A DNA stretch of 64,000 nt from Chondrosia reniformis (Eukaryota; Porifera; Demospongiae; Chondrillida; Chondrillidae): positions 7,192,001-7,256,000 of the forward strand of contig OX359190.1 of assembly GCA_947172415.1 (NCBI GenBank). The letters are read 5' to 3'. Below are positions 1 through 13,800 of the stretch, piece after piece. How positions within the stretch are numbered: the stretch's first letter is position 1; each line of letters opens with the position of its first letter. Both the position numbers and the translations under genes were made by a program. Below the pieces are notes generated by a model that was not told where the DNA came from, did no database searches, and saw nothing but the letters and a program-made list of their open reading frames with translations.

Positions 1-2372
1 AGGAAAATTGGTATTCTAACAATTTTCCTGCCTGTAGTCTGCCAATCTAATTGAGTGTATAATATTTTTTCTCCCCCGACCCCCATCTCCAATATTAAAC
101 TAAGCCGGATTTCTGTGGTCTGCTTTGTGGTCTTTTGAATTTACTAGAATTTGACTCAAATTTATTGTTACTGGAAGGATTTTTAAAAAGTAACTGTGAA
201 ATCTCGTGTAATAAGACAGTGCCACTCCAAACTACATCACAGTAATATTGAAGACTGGAAGGGTTTATGTAATAGGTGGAGAGAATTTTGTATAGGACAT
301 TACAAAACCCACTGACCTGTATATGCAGTGGGTGGATTGATAACTACCATAACAAAGCCAGTAAATTGTTTTCACTATATAGCTAGCTACATATATTATG
401 TATATAGATTGATTATATACAGTATGAAATGTTTTACTAAGTGTTCCATATTACATTTCTACATGGTATACCAATTAAGAAAGCTGTAAGAAAATTATAA
501 TTTTGTTGCAGCTGGTGAACCCAATTTTCAATATTACAGTATAGTATTACTTTAAGAGCATTGATTTACTCAAGCCAGAACCTTCTCAGACTATTTGCCA
601 TAAAACTGCAATCATAACATCACCCTTTGGGATTTTTTGTATATAGATATCTTAAGGCTTTGTGGGCTTTTCATGCCTTTATGTATACGTATATGCTCTA
701 AGTTTTAGTATGACTCGAATACCAAATGTGCATACATTGCAACTATAGGTTTTAAAGACTTATATTTAGTTATCTGAGTAAACGGAATGTAATCCTACAC
801 AAATTGCAATCTAAATAATCATGAGGTGTTCCTGACAGAGCTGCTTCATGAAAACATTTTACAGTTAAAGAAATGGCTGCTCTGCTGGCATTCTTAATTG
901 ACCTTTCAGGAGGTTTGTGGAGCACTCCATTACCTGTACATCTACAAATGTTGAAACTATAATTGATTTTACATTCAACAAATCACTTCTTCATGTCTTG
1001 CCTCTATCTTAGGCTCAAACAAGTGAACCATCTCTCACTAACAATTTGCATTATATAGTGTGAAATACAGAATCTATAATACAAGTGTACAACATGTACA
1101 ATCTGTAAGTAGCTCTTTAGGAAAAGGAAATCTTAAAGACTATTCAGTTGCAAAGTTTCTTTGCCGTTCCTAATATAATCTTGCAAATAATAAATATCAC
1201 TGGATATTATGCCAACCAACCAAGTGACAATTGTCTATACTTGGCTGGGGACCAAAGTCCTATTCAGTGCATGGCAACCACTGATGCTAGCTGAAAATGG
1301 ATGACTGTTCTCTGCTTATCAATTGACCGCAGGTGAAACACTTGTGGTTTTATGATAAAAGAGAATGGAGGCTACAGTCAAGGCATCAGTTGTGAAGTTT
1401 CTTTACCGCTCAGTAACTAATATAATCTTGCAAATAATAAACACCACTGGATATTATGCCAACCAACCAAGTGGGGGACCAAATTCAGTGCATGGCAACC
1501 ACTGATGCTAGCTGAGAATGGATGACTGTTCTCTGCTTATCAATCGACCGCAGGTGAAACACTTGTGGTTTATGATAAGAGAAAATGGAGGCTACAGTTT
1601 GCAAATTTCACAAATGACATTACATTCGCAAACATTTATTTCACAAACATTTCCCTACTCATTAAAAATATGTCAGATATATATAACTATATAATAAAAA
1701 TAACCAAGTCATTTGCAAATATAAAAACATGAATCTTAAATCTTCCATGTATTTCTATCTTTGTACCTGAGGTCTTCTATCTTTAGAAGTCTCTGCCGAT
1801 AATGCATCTTTCATTATTTGAGTTCACAATTTCTCTGGAGCTAAGTCACTTTAGTGTCAGGATTGCCACTAGCTAAGTTGTAAATTAACTCTAAAAAGTT
1901 ATTCATTTGTAATTGTGAGATGTATATGTAGTTCTTTGATCATTGACCAGGCCATGTTCTCCATCCTTTCAGATCAACAAGCTTCATTACAGAACATACA
2001 CCATCTCTGTAGCTATAGCTTATAATTATATGTCAGCCAATTAGATAGAGATGTATATTTGCAAAATTAGTAATGTTAATCTTTTTGTTGTTGGAGAATT
2101 TTCTGACTACATACATAGTGTAGTGTTGCAATAGGTTATACAGTATAGTGTGCATGTAAATTGAATTTGTCTTAAAGTTACCCACTCGCACATTCACCTG
2201 CTTGGTACTGTCACTCCATACTATACAATTATCTCAAAGATGTTACGATTATATGTACGTACGTATATACGTACATACCAAGCGCCCCCAACCGGCAGCA
2301 AAATGACGTCCATATGGCATTCATTTTAACATGTTATAGGCCAAGGGCTGGCACCCGATACAAGAAGAAAAA
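1..2372. other. Intergenic, no gene recognised
   Basis: I see no convincing exon in this AT-rich stretch before UBXN4. Its only clear structure is the imperfect tandem duplication at 1142-1599. A short TACGTA-rich run lies near 2255-2278. Confidence 0.6.
1142..1599. repeat. Imperfect tandem duplication, unit about 220-240 bp
   Basis: Two copies, about 1142-1379 and 1383-1599, share long identical blocks, for example ATAATCTTGCAAATAATAAA and GCATGGCAACCACTGATGCT. Both end in GGAGGCTACAGT. The second copy lacks about 20 bp in the middle. A weaker relative occurs near 51490-51600 (CACTGGAAT, CCAAGTGAC, GTCCTATT and GGCAACCA in the same order), so this is probably an interspersed repeat family rather than a purely local duplication. 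Confidence 0.8.
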
Positions 2373-5300
2373 ATGGAGTGGTTTGTAGGACCCATACCTG
2401 GGGCAATATCTTCCTGTAAAGAGATGAATGGATTATTGATTGTATTTATAAGAGGTAAGTTAAGGATTAAAAACACAATCACTTCTAGTTGTAAATTCGT
2501 GAGAGTATCAAACTTTGTCTGTTGTCCGTTACAGTTTAACCTAGCTCTCTCTTACTGAGGTGCCTGAAGCGAAATACAATTACACACCATTCATTTAGAC
2601 TGTATGAGGCAGCCGGGTTAGATAATTATTCAGCATACCATGAAATCCTGGTCAGTATCAGTTGGTGTCGTTAGCTTACTGGTGGATGTATTTGTATGAA
2701 GACATTTTGATGTACCACGAAATTACTAAGTACAGGAGCCCTACTTTCGTAGATTAACGTATTGATGTTTGCGTTTGTTCTGTCATTAACTATCCATCCT
2801 AAGTAACAAAGACTTGACCATTTCTAGTAAGTCATGGAGGCAAAGCTGCCATACAAGTCAATGAGATGAATGTGTGTACGGTCTAACTGTACATGGAAAC
2901 AACTTGACATTGGATTATAAAGACTGAAAGGGGTATCATTTTTGACAAAACATTCAGGTACAGCTGGGTTGGGCAGCTGTCTCCAGGATTATTTTGGTTA
3001 AAAAGTCTTGCATAGCCAGACTGCTGTCTCACCTCCATATTCATTTGATGACATAACATGGCCGACCGGAAAAGGTCTGATAGCTTTCCTATGCAAGACT
3101 ATTTAACCAAAGTACAAGTGTCTCCTGGACAGCTGCCCAACCCAGAAGCTGTATCTATCTATTTTGTCAAAAATGATACCCCTTTCAGTCTTGTCAAGTT
3201 GTTTCCATGTACATCAAATGAATATGGAGGTGAGACAGCAGTCTGGCTAGACAGTTTTTCCATCTCAGATTGCTGAAATGAGAAATAGCAAATTCATTTT
3301 ATTTGGACTAAGTCATTGATTCTTTTTTGGATGATTACATTAATTAACTTTTAGAAAGAGTCTTTGGGAGCCTGGATTGTAGAGGTAGCAAAGAAGGAAG
3401 ACATTAAGCAATTTAATGATGTGTAGTTTGAATGTTGACATGGAATTTTAGGCATATATAATTGGTAAATAGTATGTGACACAGGGTTTCATTCAGAAAT
3501 TTTGTAAAGGGGAGCAAAAATTGACTTTTAAAATATCTGCAGGGTCGGTGTCATACCTTGATGAAATAGTTAAGTGGCAACCTAAATCCAAGGGGGGGGG
3601 CAACTCTTAAGCAAGGGGGCAAATGCCCCCCCCCCCCCCCCCCTGAATGAAACACTGCATTTTGTATTACATTTTACAGATGATGGAGATGACAGCTCTT
3701 CTGTTGAGGAGGCTTTTAGATCTGAGGCAATTGGTCAGTATATTAGTGGAAAATCCTACAAAGCACTGCGAATTATCAAAGACAGGTTAGTACAGCTTGG
3801 GTCACTGTTTTGTGTTAAAGCTGACTAGAGAAAATACAATCTGTCTCTATTGTACTCTGTTGTGCAGTAAATCGTTTGAGTTGATAGCTACTAGTTGTCA
3901 GATTATTAAATAAAGATAATATTCAGTTACGTATTAGACTACTGAAGTGAAACCTATTAGCGTAAACTGCCAGTTATCAGCATATATACATAGCCTCTAT
4001 ACCCTTTCACGTTATCACTACGTCCAAGATGACCGATGGGATCTCTTACTTCAAAGGACATCTTAAATGTGTGACTGTCATATGACACTCATGTGATTTG
4101 TGATATATTGATAGCCAGTGTTGGTTGGCATGGTTTCAAATGGTCCACACAATGATCTGACAGGTCTAACACCAGACTCCACAGTACAATTGTCCTATTT
4201 GCAGAGGACACACATGTACACTAACAAGAGATGCCATATTGTGCTCCATGTGGCTAAGTAGAGTGGATCATGTGAGCATAAAGTTGGGGCATTTTGATTT
4301 GATACTTTATCATAAAAAGAGTCACTTTAATAAACTACTCAACTCATCATCTATATTACATATTTTTCTTTATTTTTTAGTGTTGAGTACACTCAATTTA
4401 ATGCTATATGTATCCTTACCTCCTGTGTAAAGAAATAGATGTCAGAAAGTGTACTATAGATGACAGTGTTAATGCCTGGATGAAGGATTACGTATGTACA
4501 GTATAACTTTTTATATTTTTGCTGCTGAAATGCATGTGATTCAATATGTAAGTGCTATAGAATAGATTGAACTACATTAATCTCATTCACTAACTGGTTT
4601 TATTTTTTCTGAATGAGATGTGTATGTCGTAGAGTAAGATGTTATTGTTCAAGTATCCTTGACAGTGTTTGTTAGATCCTGTCATTGTATTGCCGTCTGT
4701 GTTCATTATCTTGAGTCAAACTGGGATCCCACTTCAAATTTTGAAAGGAAGGATATCAGAATCAGATTTGGTTGGAAAATTGAAGCTATCCTTTGAAGTA
4801 TGTTATGCAGCAATACTGAATGTTACAACAGACTTTCATAATCTATTTAATGGACTGAGCATATCTTCCAATGGGATTAGGATTATATCTAATCTATGAA
4901 TATAGTTATACTAACTAGTTCAGTTTCAGTGATAATGTGGTTATTGTGAACACTTGCATAGATGATATACCAATACCCCAAATCTTCAACATGGACATAT
5001 TGAATAGGTTATGGTCTATTTCTGATACTGTATCTTTCACTCAAGCTAAGCATGTTGTTCTTAATGGCTACAATGACAATATTAGTTTATTATCAACTAT
5101 TTTAGTAGTGACTCAAATAAATGTAGTTAGTTCTAGACTGTAGTTATGTATTTAGTCTTTCCCTATATCCCCTTAAAATAAGTAGAGTTTTTCACTAAGT
5201 ACAGAATGATTGATATTGCAAGTTGCTAAGTGGTAACTTTATGAGTGTTTTCTCCTGCACCTTTAGAAGCAAGCAAGCATGGAAGCAGTTGCACAACATT

Positions 5301-8249
5301 CCAGTGTGTCTCAGGAGGCCGATAAGTCCCTGGCGTCCTCAGAGACAGTTGAACCTCCTATAGAACAGATAACTAAAGAAGAGAGGATTAGGAAAGCAGA
5401 AGAGTTGATACAGAAAAATAAAAGAATAAAACAAGCTCAACAGCTTGAGTTGGAAAGGGAAAGGGAATTGAGGCGAAGATCCCAGGTATCATTGAATGTA
5501 AAATGTAGATATATCAGTTTGCCATTTACAGTAGAAATAGATATACCATATTCGTACATATTTTTGCAGGACGTAAATTTTATGATTTTAATGAATCAGC
5601 ACAGGGTTGCGAAAATAAAAACACCAAAATTCCCAGACCAATCTCATGTGTATATGTGATACCCACGAACACAGCTACATAGATAAAACCCTATAGAACC
5701 AGTCAGCAGGGCTCTCCTCCAAAGCGCTAGTAGCGAGGCAGGGTAAACGTCTGATTTCTCCAGCTGCAAGTGTTGATAACACGGGCATACTAGGAGCATT
5801 CACGAAAATTTGTACGCATACAATATAAATAAAAATTGATATATATATATATATATGTGGCCTATAATTTGTGTTGTAGCAAGCTTGGAAAAGGCTCTTC
5901 AATATTTGCTTATAATTCATATACTAACTGATAGTGTATTACCTTGTTTGCTCTGCTGGAGACTATTATTGGTTTACTTCTGGGGTAGTTTCAAGATGTT
6001 GTGACTGATGTTACTTCCTATACTTAGGGTAAGGATTTAGCTGATGCCAAGCTAGCTCGTGAAGAAGTAATCAAGAAAACATGGATTATGGAGAGGGCAA
6101 AGGAGAGAGAAGATGAAAGGAAAGCCAGAGCTGAAATACTTGCAAAAGTGGAACAGGACAAAATTAATCGAAAGAAAGTACAAGAAAGTAAACCAGCAGC
6201 TGGTTCTTCCTCTGCCTCTGTGTCACATTTTGGGGAATCTAAAAGGAGGATGAGGACAGGAACAATGGAGGACAGTACAGAGGTCAAGTCATCTGTGACA
6301 AGTATTTCAGAAAATGCTAGAATACAGTTCAGACTGCTAGATGGTACTATAATAACGGAGCAGTTTAAATCATCCGACCAACTTATAAAAGTCAGAGAAT
6401 TTATTGCTGAGGTAAAAATGTTTTATAGAATAAAGTGTTTGAATATGATACAACTGTATTTGTATATATTGTATATTTTTATTTATATACGTAATTTGTT
6501 TATAAGTGGATGTGCTCATTTTATACTTTATGGACATTAGGTAAAGTTCAATAATTACAGTACAGTTTGGCCAAAAGAACAGTAGAATATATTTTATCGT
6601 GGTATTTCATGTTCTGACGAAGTTTAAGTTGAACATACTCTTTTAAGTTTAGAATTAGTCCACATGTCAATGAAATATACAACTGGATTGAATATTCTGT
6701 TGTCGGTCTTCATCAGAATGGCTATCAGTGTTAATGTGACCTGGGAATTTCAAACCAAAATGCCTAGCCAAACATCACATAGTGGTGTTTCTCTTACATT
6801 GTCAAATGTAAATAGATTGACTATAACCATATTGAAAACTTGATTTTTAGCTAACAGCAGACCAGACACCCTCTAATGAGAATTCTCTGAACTTCTTACT
6901 GGCACCCAGATGATTCCTGGCTGTTTGTGTTGTTGCTAAATTGCAGCTGTTGTTATACTTTTTATGTATACTTTGTAGTACACTGATCAGTCAGTCTCTA
7001 GCTTTGCACTAAGCAGTACATTTCCATCCAAATTGCTTCCAACTGAAGATGATGATAAAACACTCAGTGAACTTAAGCTAAGTCCTTCAGCTGTACTTAT
7101 TGTCACAACTGCAAAGAAGGTAAGTCAGGGATACATGCAAATTTAACATTATATCTGCATGGTTTTATTATGTTGCAGGTTGAAAGAGATGTAAATGGTG
7201 TATTTCCCAGAATAGTTGCCTTCTTCTTGTGGCTTTTTTCTATTGTCGTCTCCTTCTTCAAGTATATTTGGGGATTGCTATCAAGATCAGCAGCTCCTTC
7301 TAATACTCAGGCCTCATTCAAAGAGAGGAACCAAAGGAAGTGAGATCTTGGGTATCCCTTAGAATGCATGCAGCCATTTGTGGACACAGGTGTGTCCCTC
7401 CAAAATGTTGATGTCACCTCTATTGTCCATATCATCATCATTGAACTCTGGATTATTATCCCTGCCCACTCATGTCTCCTGAGGATCTCAATGGACAGAG
7501 CCGATGTTCATTTGATGGGGACCAGAGCCTCCCCTTAGCCATTCAAAAGATGGTCCACTTCCATCGTATACCCTACTGATGAGTCCTAATGAGGGCAAAA
7601 CAGCTATGGCTTGATCATTTTTTGAGTGGCTAGGAGTAGACTCTGGTTCCCATCAAGCAAACTTTGATTCCACCCATTAGCTCATTACACTCCTCGAGGG
7701 ACATGAGTGGGCAGGGGTAATATCCAGAGTTCAATGATGATGATATCGATGCTTTAAGATCGGCTTTAGATCTTAAAGTTCCCCTATTTTTTTCTCTATT
7801 GTTCGGTAATGTACACAATGAGTGACTGCTGCCAATATTCTGATCCCATTGAAGCATGCAATTTGACTGAGTATACAAATTAATTGTTATCAAAAGAGGA
7901 TGACATAATCGAAGTATTCCTATGGCAACTGTAGTCTATTTGCAGATCTCTGTTGTCCTGAGCCATTTCCTGTTATATATTTCCCAATGAGTTCTCCTTA
8001 CAAGTTTTCTCTTGAAGATGACTAAGGATAATTAGAAAGTGGTGATTTGGTTACCATAGATTGAGTGTCATACGGTTTTCACTTAGACCCATCTGGATGT
8101 TACATCTCTGCTGTTCATGTAGGTATGGCAGGAAGGCCTTGGGGAGGGATAATTTTAAACATTTCAAACCCAATAATGAACAGGATTCAGATGAAGATGA
8201 CGAAGAGAGAAGAAAAACTGATAATGGAAATTCTACTCAGCAACAATAA
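2373..8249 (+). CDS. UBXN4: UBX domain-containing protein 4 (erasin), 456 aa, 9 exons
   Basis: UBXN4 is an ER-membrane adaptor that recruits p97/VCP for ER-associated degradation. Exons: 2373-2454, 3680-3785, 4381-4409, 4676-4797, 5267-5485, 6028-6411, 6979-7119, 7179-7339, 8123-8249. Every junction is GT-AG and all phases close on one frame. Residues 1-113 match the thioredoxin-like N-terminus (MEWFVGPIPGAI, then FNAIYPVIVLPS, like human FSQIYPVVCVPS). Residues about 114-270 are a charged, coiled-coil-like stretch. A UBX domain follows (about 275-361, with RIQFRLLDGT), then a hydrophobic membrane hairpin (about 369-390). The last exon ends in NGNSTQQQ, almost the human C-terminus NGNSTQQM. 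Exon 3 is only 29 bp. Length is close to human (508 aa). Introns 1 and 8 carry repeat elements. Confidence 0.93.
2889..3246. repeat. Inverted repeat in permuted order (UBXN4 intron 1)
   Basis: Block A at 3090-3211 is the reverse complement of 2889-3014, with small indels (AATGATACCCCTTTCAGTCT is shared). Block B at 3212-3246 is the reverse complement of 3015-3049 (ATGAATATGGAGGTGAGACA). The order is A'B'...AB, not the B'A'...AB of a simple foldback. A 72-codon open frame runs through the right arm, but its extent follows the repeat and I do not call it a gene. Confidence 0.8.
3483..3656. mobile_element. MITE-like element with homopolymer tracts (UBXN4 intron 1)
   Basis: About 174 bp are bounded by near-identical 14-bp inverted ends, AGGGTTTCATTCAG on the left and CTGAATGAAACACT on the right. 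The interior holds a run of nine or more G (about 3592-3600) and a run of about 18 C (3626-3643). It lies just before UBXN4 exon 2. A compositionally similar piece lies at 32687-32855. Confidence 0.6.
7430..7745. repeat. Foldback element (UBXN4 intron 8)
   Basis: The left arm (about 7430-7555) and right arm (about 7618-7745) are reverse complements with scattered differences. Shared blocks include CATCATCATTGAACTCTGGA, CCTGCCCACTCATGTC and GACCAGAG/GAACCAGAG. The right flank (7748-7790, TTTAAGATCGGCTTTAGATC) resembles 16372-16405 in METTL13, so this is a dispersed family. No coding potential is visible. Confidence 0.75.
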
Positions 8250-8716
8250 CAATTGAATTTTGCTCAATATTATTCATGCCCTAATGGGTGATAAAATTAA
8301 GCTGATCACCGATTGTACTGAATTGTTAATTAAGTTCCATTTAAGCATCCTGTACTGTACATAGTTACTACGTATGGTAGTGGTAGTTGCATGTGACCAT
8401 TTAGTGGAGCCTTTATACTCAGTATATCAATTATCCTTAAGAATACATTATAGGGTTAACGTTGCAATGTATGTATGACACGTAATATTCTTATAGTATA
8501 TTGAAACTTGCACTGTATATACAGTACCTACATTTGCATCCATTAGCAAACAATGTGGCTTCATCCATTATACTCTAATTAAAGCATACTTTATATATAC
8601 AATTCTATACATATACAAATTGTATGCTCAACACACTGACTAGAGGTAATTAGGGAAGTCATTAGCATGCATTATAGCGATGATTGCAGTAGCTTGTATT
8701 AAACTAATGATATACA
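8250..8716. other. Intergenic between convergent UBXN4 and transthyretin-like gene
   Basis: AT-rich, with no recognisable exon. It must hold both 3' UTRs. I see no clear AATAAA on either strand. Confidence 0.5.
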
Positions 8717-9807
8717 TTAATTGTTTGTAGGAATGTTCATGCAACAGCCTTTATCTTGACAGTGTCTGGTATTGAAATCTCTAAAACTATGAATCAACTG
8801 TGGATTATTCCTCAATACATCCATCATATCCATTAAAGTGGATTCACACAATCCCTCTAGACGTCTGAAAGCTTCTGCTACACATCCTTCAATATCAAGC
8901 GTTTGGACTAAGACTGTATCATCTATATAAAAAGCACATAAGAGGAGTAACTGACACAATATTAACATTCAAAGTGTTTGTATATATATATATATAGGAA
9001 AAGAGCCTTACTTTTATTTGTAAAAAAGTCTTCCTGGCATTCTCCAGCCCAATAGCGAGCCCATCCTTCACTGAATGCAAAGCCTGGATTTGTTTTCTTT
9101 GAACAATAATGTGTCTGACTGTACATGTACTTAAACTCATCAAAGACAAAATGACTGGGATATCCTTCGGCATCTAAGACATTACGAATGGTTTGAGCAA
9201 ATGAATTCAAAGCAACACTGTTATTAAAAAATCCTGCACTAGTTGGTACCCTAATGGTGTCAAGAGTACTGTATAGAGTTGGCAGACGACTTCCAGTTCG
9301 GATATGTAATACATCATATGGCAATTCACTATTTGTACGACTTTTATAGTCTTCAATAGCAACAAAGTATTGTCTGTAAGCCCAACAATGTTGACTGTTA
9401 AAATCAATTGCTCCAAAGTCAATGTCATAGTCAAACGGTTTCACAGGACCGTTTTCTCTGCGAACTGTACCAATTTGGTCCTCAATCTGAATCATACCAG
9501 TGAAGTGGTGATACTCTATCCGAATGTAGGGATCAGGAGCTCCAAAGAAGTCTCTAACAAAGCCCTTAAATTCAAAATTTCCTTCATCATCTGCATAGGC
9601 TGATGCCACTACTCTATCCAGTGCTTGGTCTGCATCCATCAGATACAGTTTTGCTCCTGGTAGAGGCTGCTCTTGACAGACCAGTGTACCTTTCACATTC
9701 ATAGGAAATTCCTTCTGTCCCCACTTCCCTGCAGGAGATTGTGGAGCACACTGAGGTATAATGCACAACCAAAACAGAATTCTATAGAAGGATATCCCCA
9801 TATTCAC
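8717..9807 (-). CDS. Secreted transthyretin-like protein, 333 aa, 2 exons
   Basis: Exons on the minus strand are 9807-9012 and 8922-8717, with a phase-1 GT-AG junction and a closed frame. A hydrophobic signal peptide starts the protein (MNMGISFYRILFWLCIIPQC). Residues about 37-105 resemble the transthyretin-like fold of the nematode TTR-like family: VKGTLVCQEQPLPGAKLYL, then DDEGNFEFKG and PDPYIRIEYHHF. The C-terminal half is unlike nematode TTR proteins. It has a conserved-looking FSEGWARYWAGEC segment and a cysteine-rich tail, with cysteines in the QDKGCCMNIP region. The role is unknown. An extracellular ligand-binding or enzyme-like protein is possible. The TTR assignment is from motif memory only. 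Confidence 0.75.
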
Positions 9808-10808
9808 AGAGGTCTCCAGGTAGGTAAACTTATCTAAAGGGCTCTTCCCACTTTAATGCATTATAGCTTCCTCTCAAAACATACAGTGGAATGGCTTCTA
9901 TAATTTTAAATTAAATGGGTATAAAACTTCTATATAGTATATCCATGATGTGCCCAAACAGAGTAGTGATGTGTATATATAGGTAAGTTTCAGTATGCCA
10001 CTTCTGCAATGTTAGCCTTACCATATGATCACTTTCTTGTTTCGTTACTTTTTCTAGATGTGCCAATCACTGTTATAGTTATAGTAACTTTTACCTTTAA
10101 CTTCACCTTTACTTTTAACTTTTTCAATCAATCAATTGCTCCAAAGTTACTACTACTTTTAACTTCATTTTTGAATATTTTTATTTAACTTGTTATATAC
10201 GTTGTTATGTAAATAGACCATTGCTTTTGCTTGTATATATGTACATATACATACGTAATCTTTAAGAGTCAGTAATTTTATGACAAAATTAAAGGTCTGG
10301 AAAAAATAAATTGTATACTACAGTGGTGAATTAAACAGTGAAAGATTCAATCTTTATTGCAATTTACCTTCATTTTCTTAAAGACATGTTAAATGCAGAG
10401 CAAAGCTACATATTTATAGCTGAAAATTGGCCACCCCATTCAATTCAAGGAATATGTCCTTGCACTTTCTGTCACCATTGTCTCTGAATTGAAAAATTAG
10501 GAACTTCTCTTATATCATATAGCTAGATAGACATTCTGCATACATAAATATAAGAGAAATACTGGTCGGATGAATTGCTGCACGAATTTTTACTCGTATT
10601 CTTATTCTTCTTAAGTTCCTTTGACTCTTTGAGGTGATATGTTGTTATCATTTTGAACATGCTATAGGATGGCATAATGTATACGATACGTATTTTAAAA
10701 AGTTCACCTTATATAACTACATATAACTCATCATGAATGACTTTAGAGAACAATAATTTCCATATGCTGCAAACTGTAATGAACATGATAACACTTAAAG
10801 ATGACTAG
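9808..10808. other. Intergenic
   Basis: Between the transthyretin-like start and the METTL13 stop. It has pyrimidine-rich stretches (10080-10190) but no exon, RNA gene or element that I can support. Confidence 0.5.
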
Positions 10809-13800
10809 CTATAAGACTACAAACTGTTCCATGCATGATGAAATTTTGTCAAAAAGAGTGTCATTGTCAACTTGTGATTCTTTAAGAGTCTTTAAAATAT
10901 TCTTCAGCCCTACCTCCTTCATTCTTGAAAGTATTTCCTCTTCCTTTTGTGGAGTGGATGGCACAAATTTCTTACCTGACGATAACAGGACTAGTTCATT
11001 TAAATCTTCTTCTAATTGACATGCCAATGCTAGGGGATACATTGACTTCACTTTCTTCAATATTTCACTTCTCATTTCGGGGTTTCTTGCACAAGCATTG
11101 ACCAAACAAAAACCTGCAGACAAAAATAAAAGAAGTAACATTACAGCTATAGACTAATTTGAACATGGACTACCTAATTTATCACTTTACACTAACTGAA
11201 TTCAGGAAACAGAATCCTATAATACAAAAACTGCTAACACAAATATATATTTTCAACACAACACTGCATTGTACTGCCTCTTCAGTAGAGTGATCTGGTT
11301 TCTTCTGCTGTAGCATGCAAAATGATAACCCATCAGAAGGGCTCTGAGCAATTCACTATTATAGCTTCAGTTAGAGCATATACGGATGTATACGTATGTA
11401 CTTGATATGCTAACATCACGTCATAATGCATATCAGTGCAAATACTGTGACACGGTCTATATACCTTCATCAGATGTCACATTTTGCAAGTCACTAAGGA
11501 ACTCCCTAGTAGTAAACTCATCTGGTGGAGCTGTTAATCCCTTTTTAACATCTTTATTGTCAACATCAATGAAAATCAAGTCCCACTTAGAGGCTAAAAG
11601 AAATCAATTAAAATAAATTAAATAAATTAAATAATAATAATAATAATAATATTAATTTATTTTTAATTTTGAAAACCTTAAGGTGAACTAATACATTTTG
11701 GAAACAGCCTCGAGTAGTATGCTGGGTAAAAATCTCGATTTCTAGTTTATTCAATTTTCTGAGAGAGCAAGCCCTTGCCATTGCACTACACTAGCATCTG
11801 ACAAATGGCGTGCTGTTATTGGAGTAAAGGGCGCATTATTTAGAGAGCATGTGCTCAGCAAAGCAGCTGTATTGTGTAACAGCTACGCACGTGGAAAAAA
11901 TGGCCGCAAATTGCACTGTTTCTGCTACTCTGGCTGATCCAGAGACCTTAGAAGAGATAACCTTGAATGATAAAGAGTTTTTGGTGCTGCTTCAGATGAG
12001 AAAGAGTCGGTTTCTCATGCTACTGCCAGGGAAAGTGAGGACGAGTATCTGTCACCAAACGAAGATGAGGAGGCCATGGAACACACTACAAGGGGACTAG
12101 CACTTCCAGAAGGTCCTCAGCCAAGCACTGCTAGCAGTCAAGATGACGAGATGAGCAACATTTAGGCCCAATTTGAGAAAGAATATGGGTGCCTCGAAGA
12201 TTGTTATGGGCACTTCAGCCCGCAAGAGATACTGGATTTCAAGCTAAGCATGAGAGATGAGAGAACTAAGTAAGGGTGAGCGTGATATTTTTCTTATGGG
12301 CAAGCTTCAGGTCAGCATTTGTGATCCTGCCACCGTTACTCATGCACATTCACGAAAGGCAGTTAAAAAGTAATGATTGAGCTACCAGTATGCTTTTGAC
12401 CACAGGTTAGTGTGTCAGAATGCTTTTTGCTACATACACGAGATTGGAAATTTTACTCTGCGTGCACTAAGAAAGCACATCAGTGAAAGTGGCCCAATCC
12501 CTCGACAGCACGGTCGGTAACAAGGGCAGAAAAGCCTACAATGCCTATCCTTTTGAAGTTGTTTCAAATGCAGTTGAGTTTATAAAACATTATGCGCTTG
12601 TGTTTGGCCTCCCACAGCCAGCAGCTTCTCATGGAAGAGCAAATACGGCACCCACTTACTTACCTGCTAATCAGAATCACACCATTGTTCATTAAAAGTA
12701 TCGCAAAGCATGCTGTGAAAACTGCGAGAAATACATGGAGTATCGAAGCTTTCTTGATACGTGGGACCAGTGTCTGCCTCACATTGTTTTTATGACACCC
12801 TGATGTGATGTCTGTAAGGTGTGTGAAGATTATCGTTCTTCCATACAAGACGCTGTAACTGAGGACGAGAAGCAACAAAACCTTGCTGAGTTTTCACAGC
12901 ACATCGATGATGCTCAGAAAGAACGTGCAGCCTACTTGGCAGCCATAGACAAAGCTAAATTGTCTAGTGGTCCAACAGGTGATAAAATGTCTTCCCACAT
13001 TACATTTGACTTCGCTCAGCAACTTTTTCTACCTTATCATGCATGCCAGGTTGGCCCATTGTTTTACAAAGTTCCATTTAGTGTACAAATGTTTGGAATT
13101 TGCAATGATGCAGTGCCACTTCAGGTTAATTATCTTTTCAGGGAGAAGGAAGCTATTGGTGTAAACGGCTCCAAATCACATGGTCCTAATGATGTTATAT
13201 CTGTGCTTCATCATTACCTTGCTGTTCATTCTGGGAACAAGCCGCTTCTTCATTTACACGCAGATAACTGCGTTGGTCAAAATAAAAATAAATCAGTGTT
13301 AGCTTATCTCATGTGGCGTACTCTTGTTGGTTTGTCTGGAGAAGTCACATTGTCATTCATGAGAGTAGGGCATACATGATGCCTTGCTGACGCTTGTTTT
13401 GGTCTGCTAAAAAAGTGCTATAGAGCATCCGATTGTGATAGCATGCAGCATCTAAAGGAGACGGTGGAAAAGTTAGGCAAATTTAACATGGTTCAGCTAT
13501 TTGAGTGGGAGTGGCGAGAATGGGACAAATTCTTTTCATTGACTTTTAAGCCTCTCTCCGGGATTCGACAATATCAGCATTTTAGATTCAACAGAGATTT
13601 ACCTGGTATAGTGTTTACCCAAGAACAATGTGATTCCCCAGAATCTGAACAGAGTTTGCTCAAAAGAGCTAGGGGTTGACATGCATGGGTTCAATGTTTC
13701 AGACCTGCCGCCTGTTCTACCACCTGCAGGACTTTCTCACGATAGGGCTCAATACCTTCACAAGGAGGTCCGTCCGTTTGTCAAGACACAGTTTAGAAAT

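Noticed and set aside
3058-3276. 72-codon open frame in UBXN4 intron 1
   Set aside because: It lies in the right arm of an inverted repeat, has no splice context with UBXN4 and no recognisable domain.
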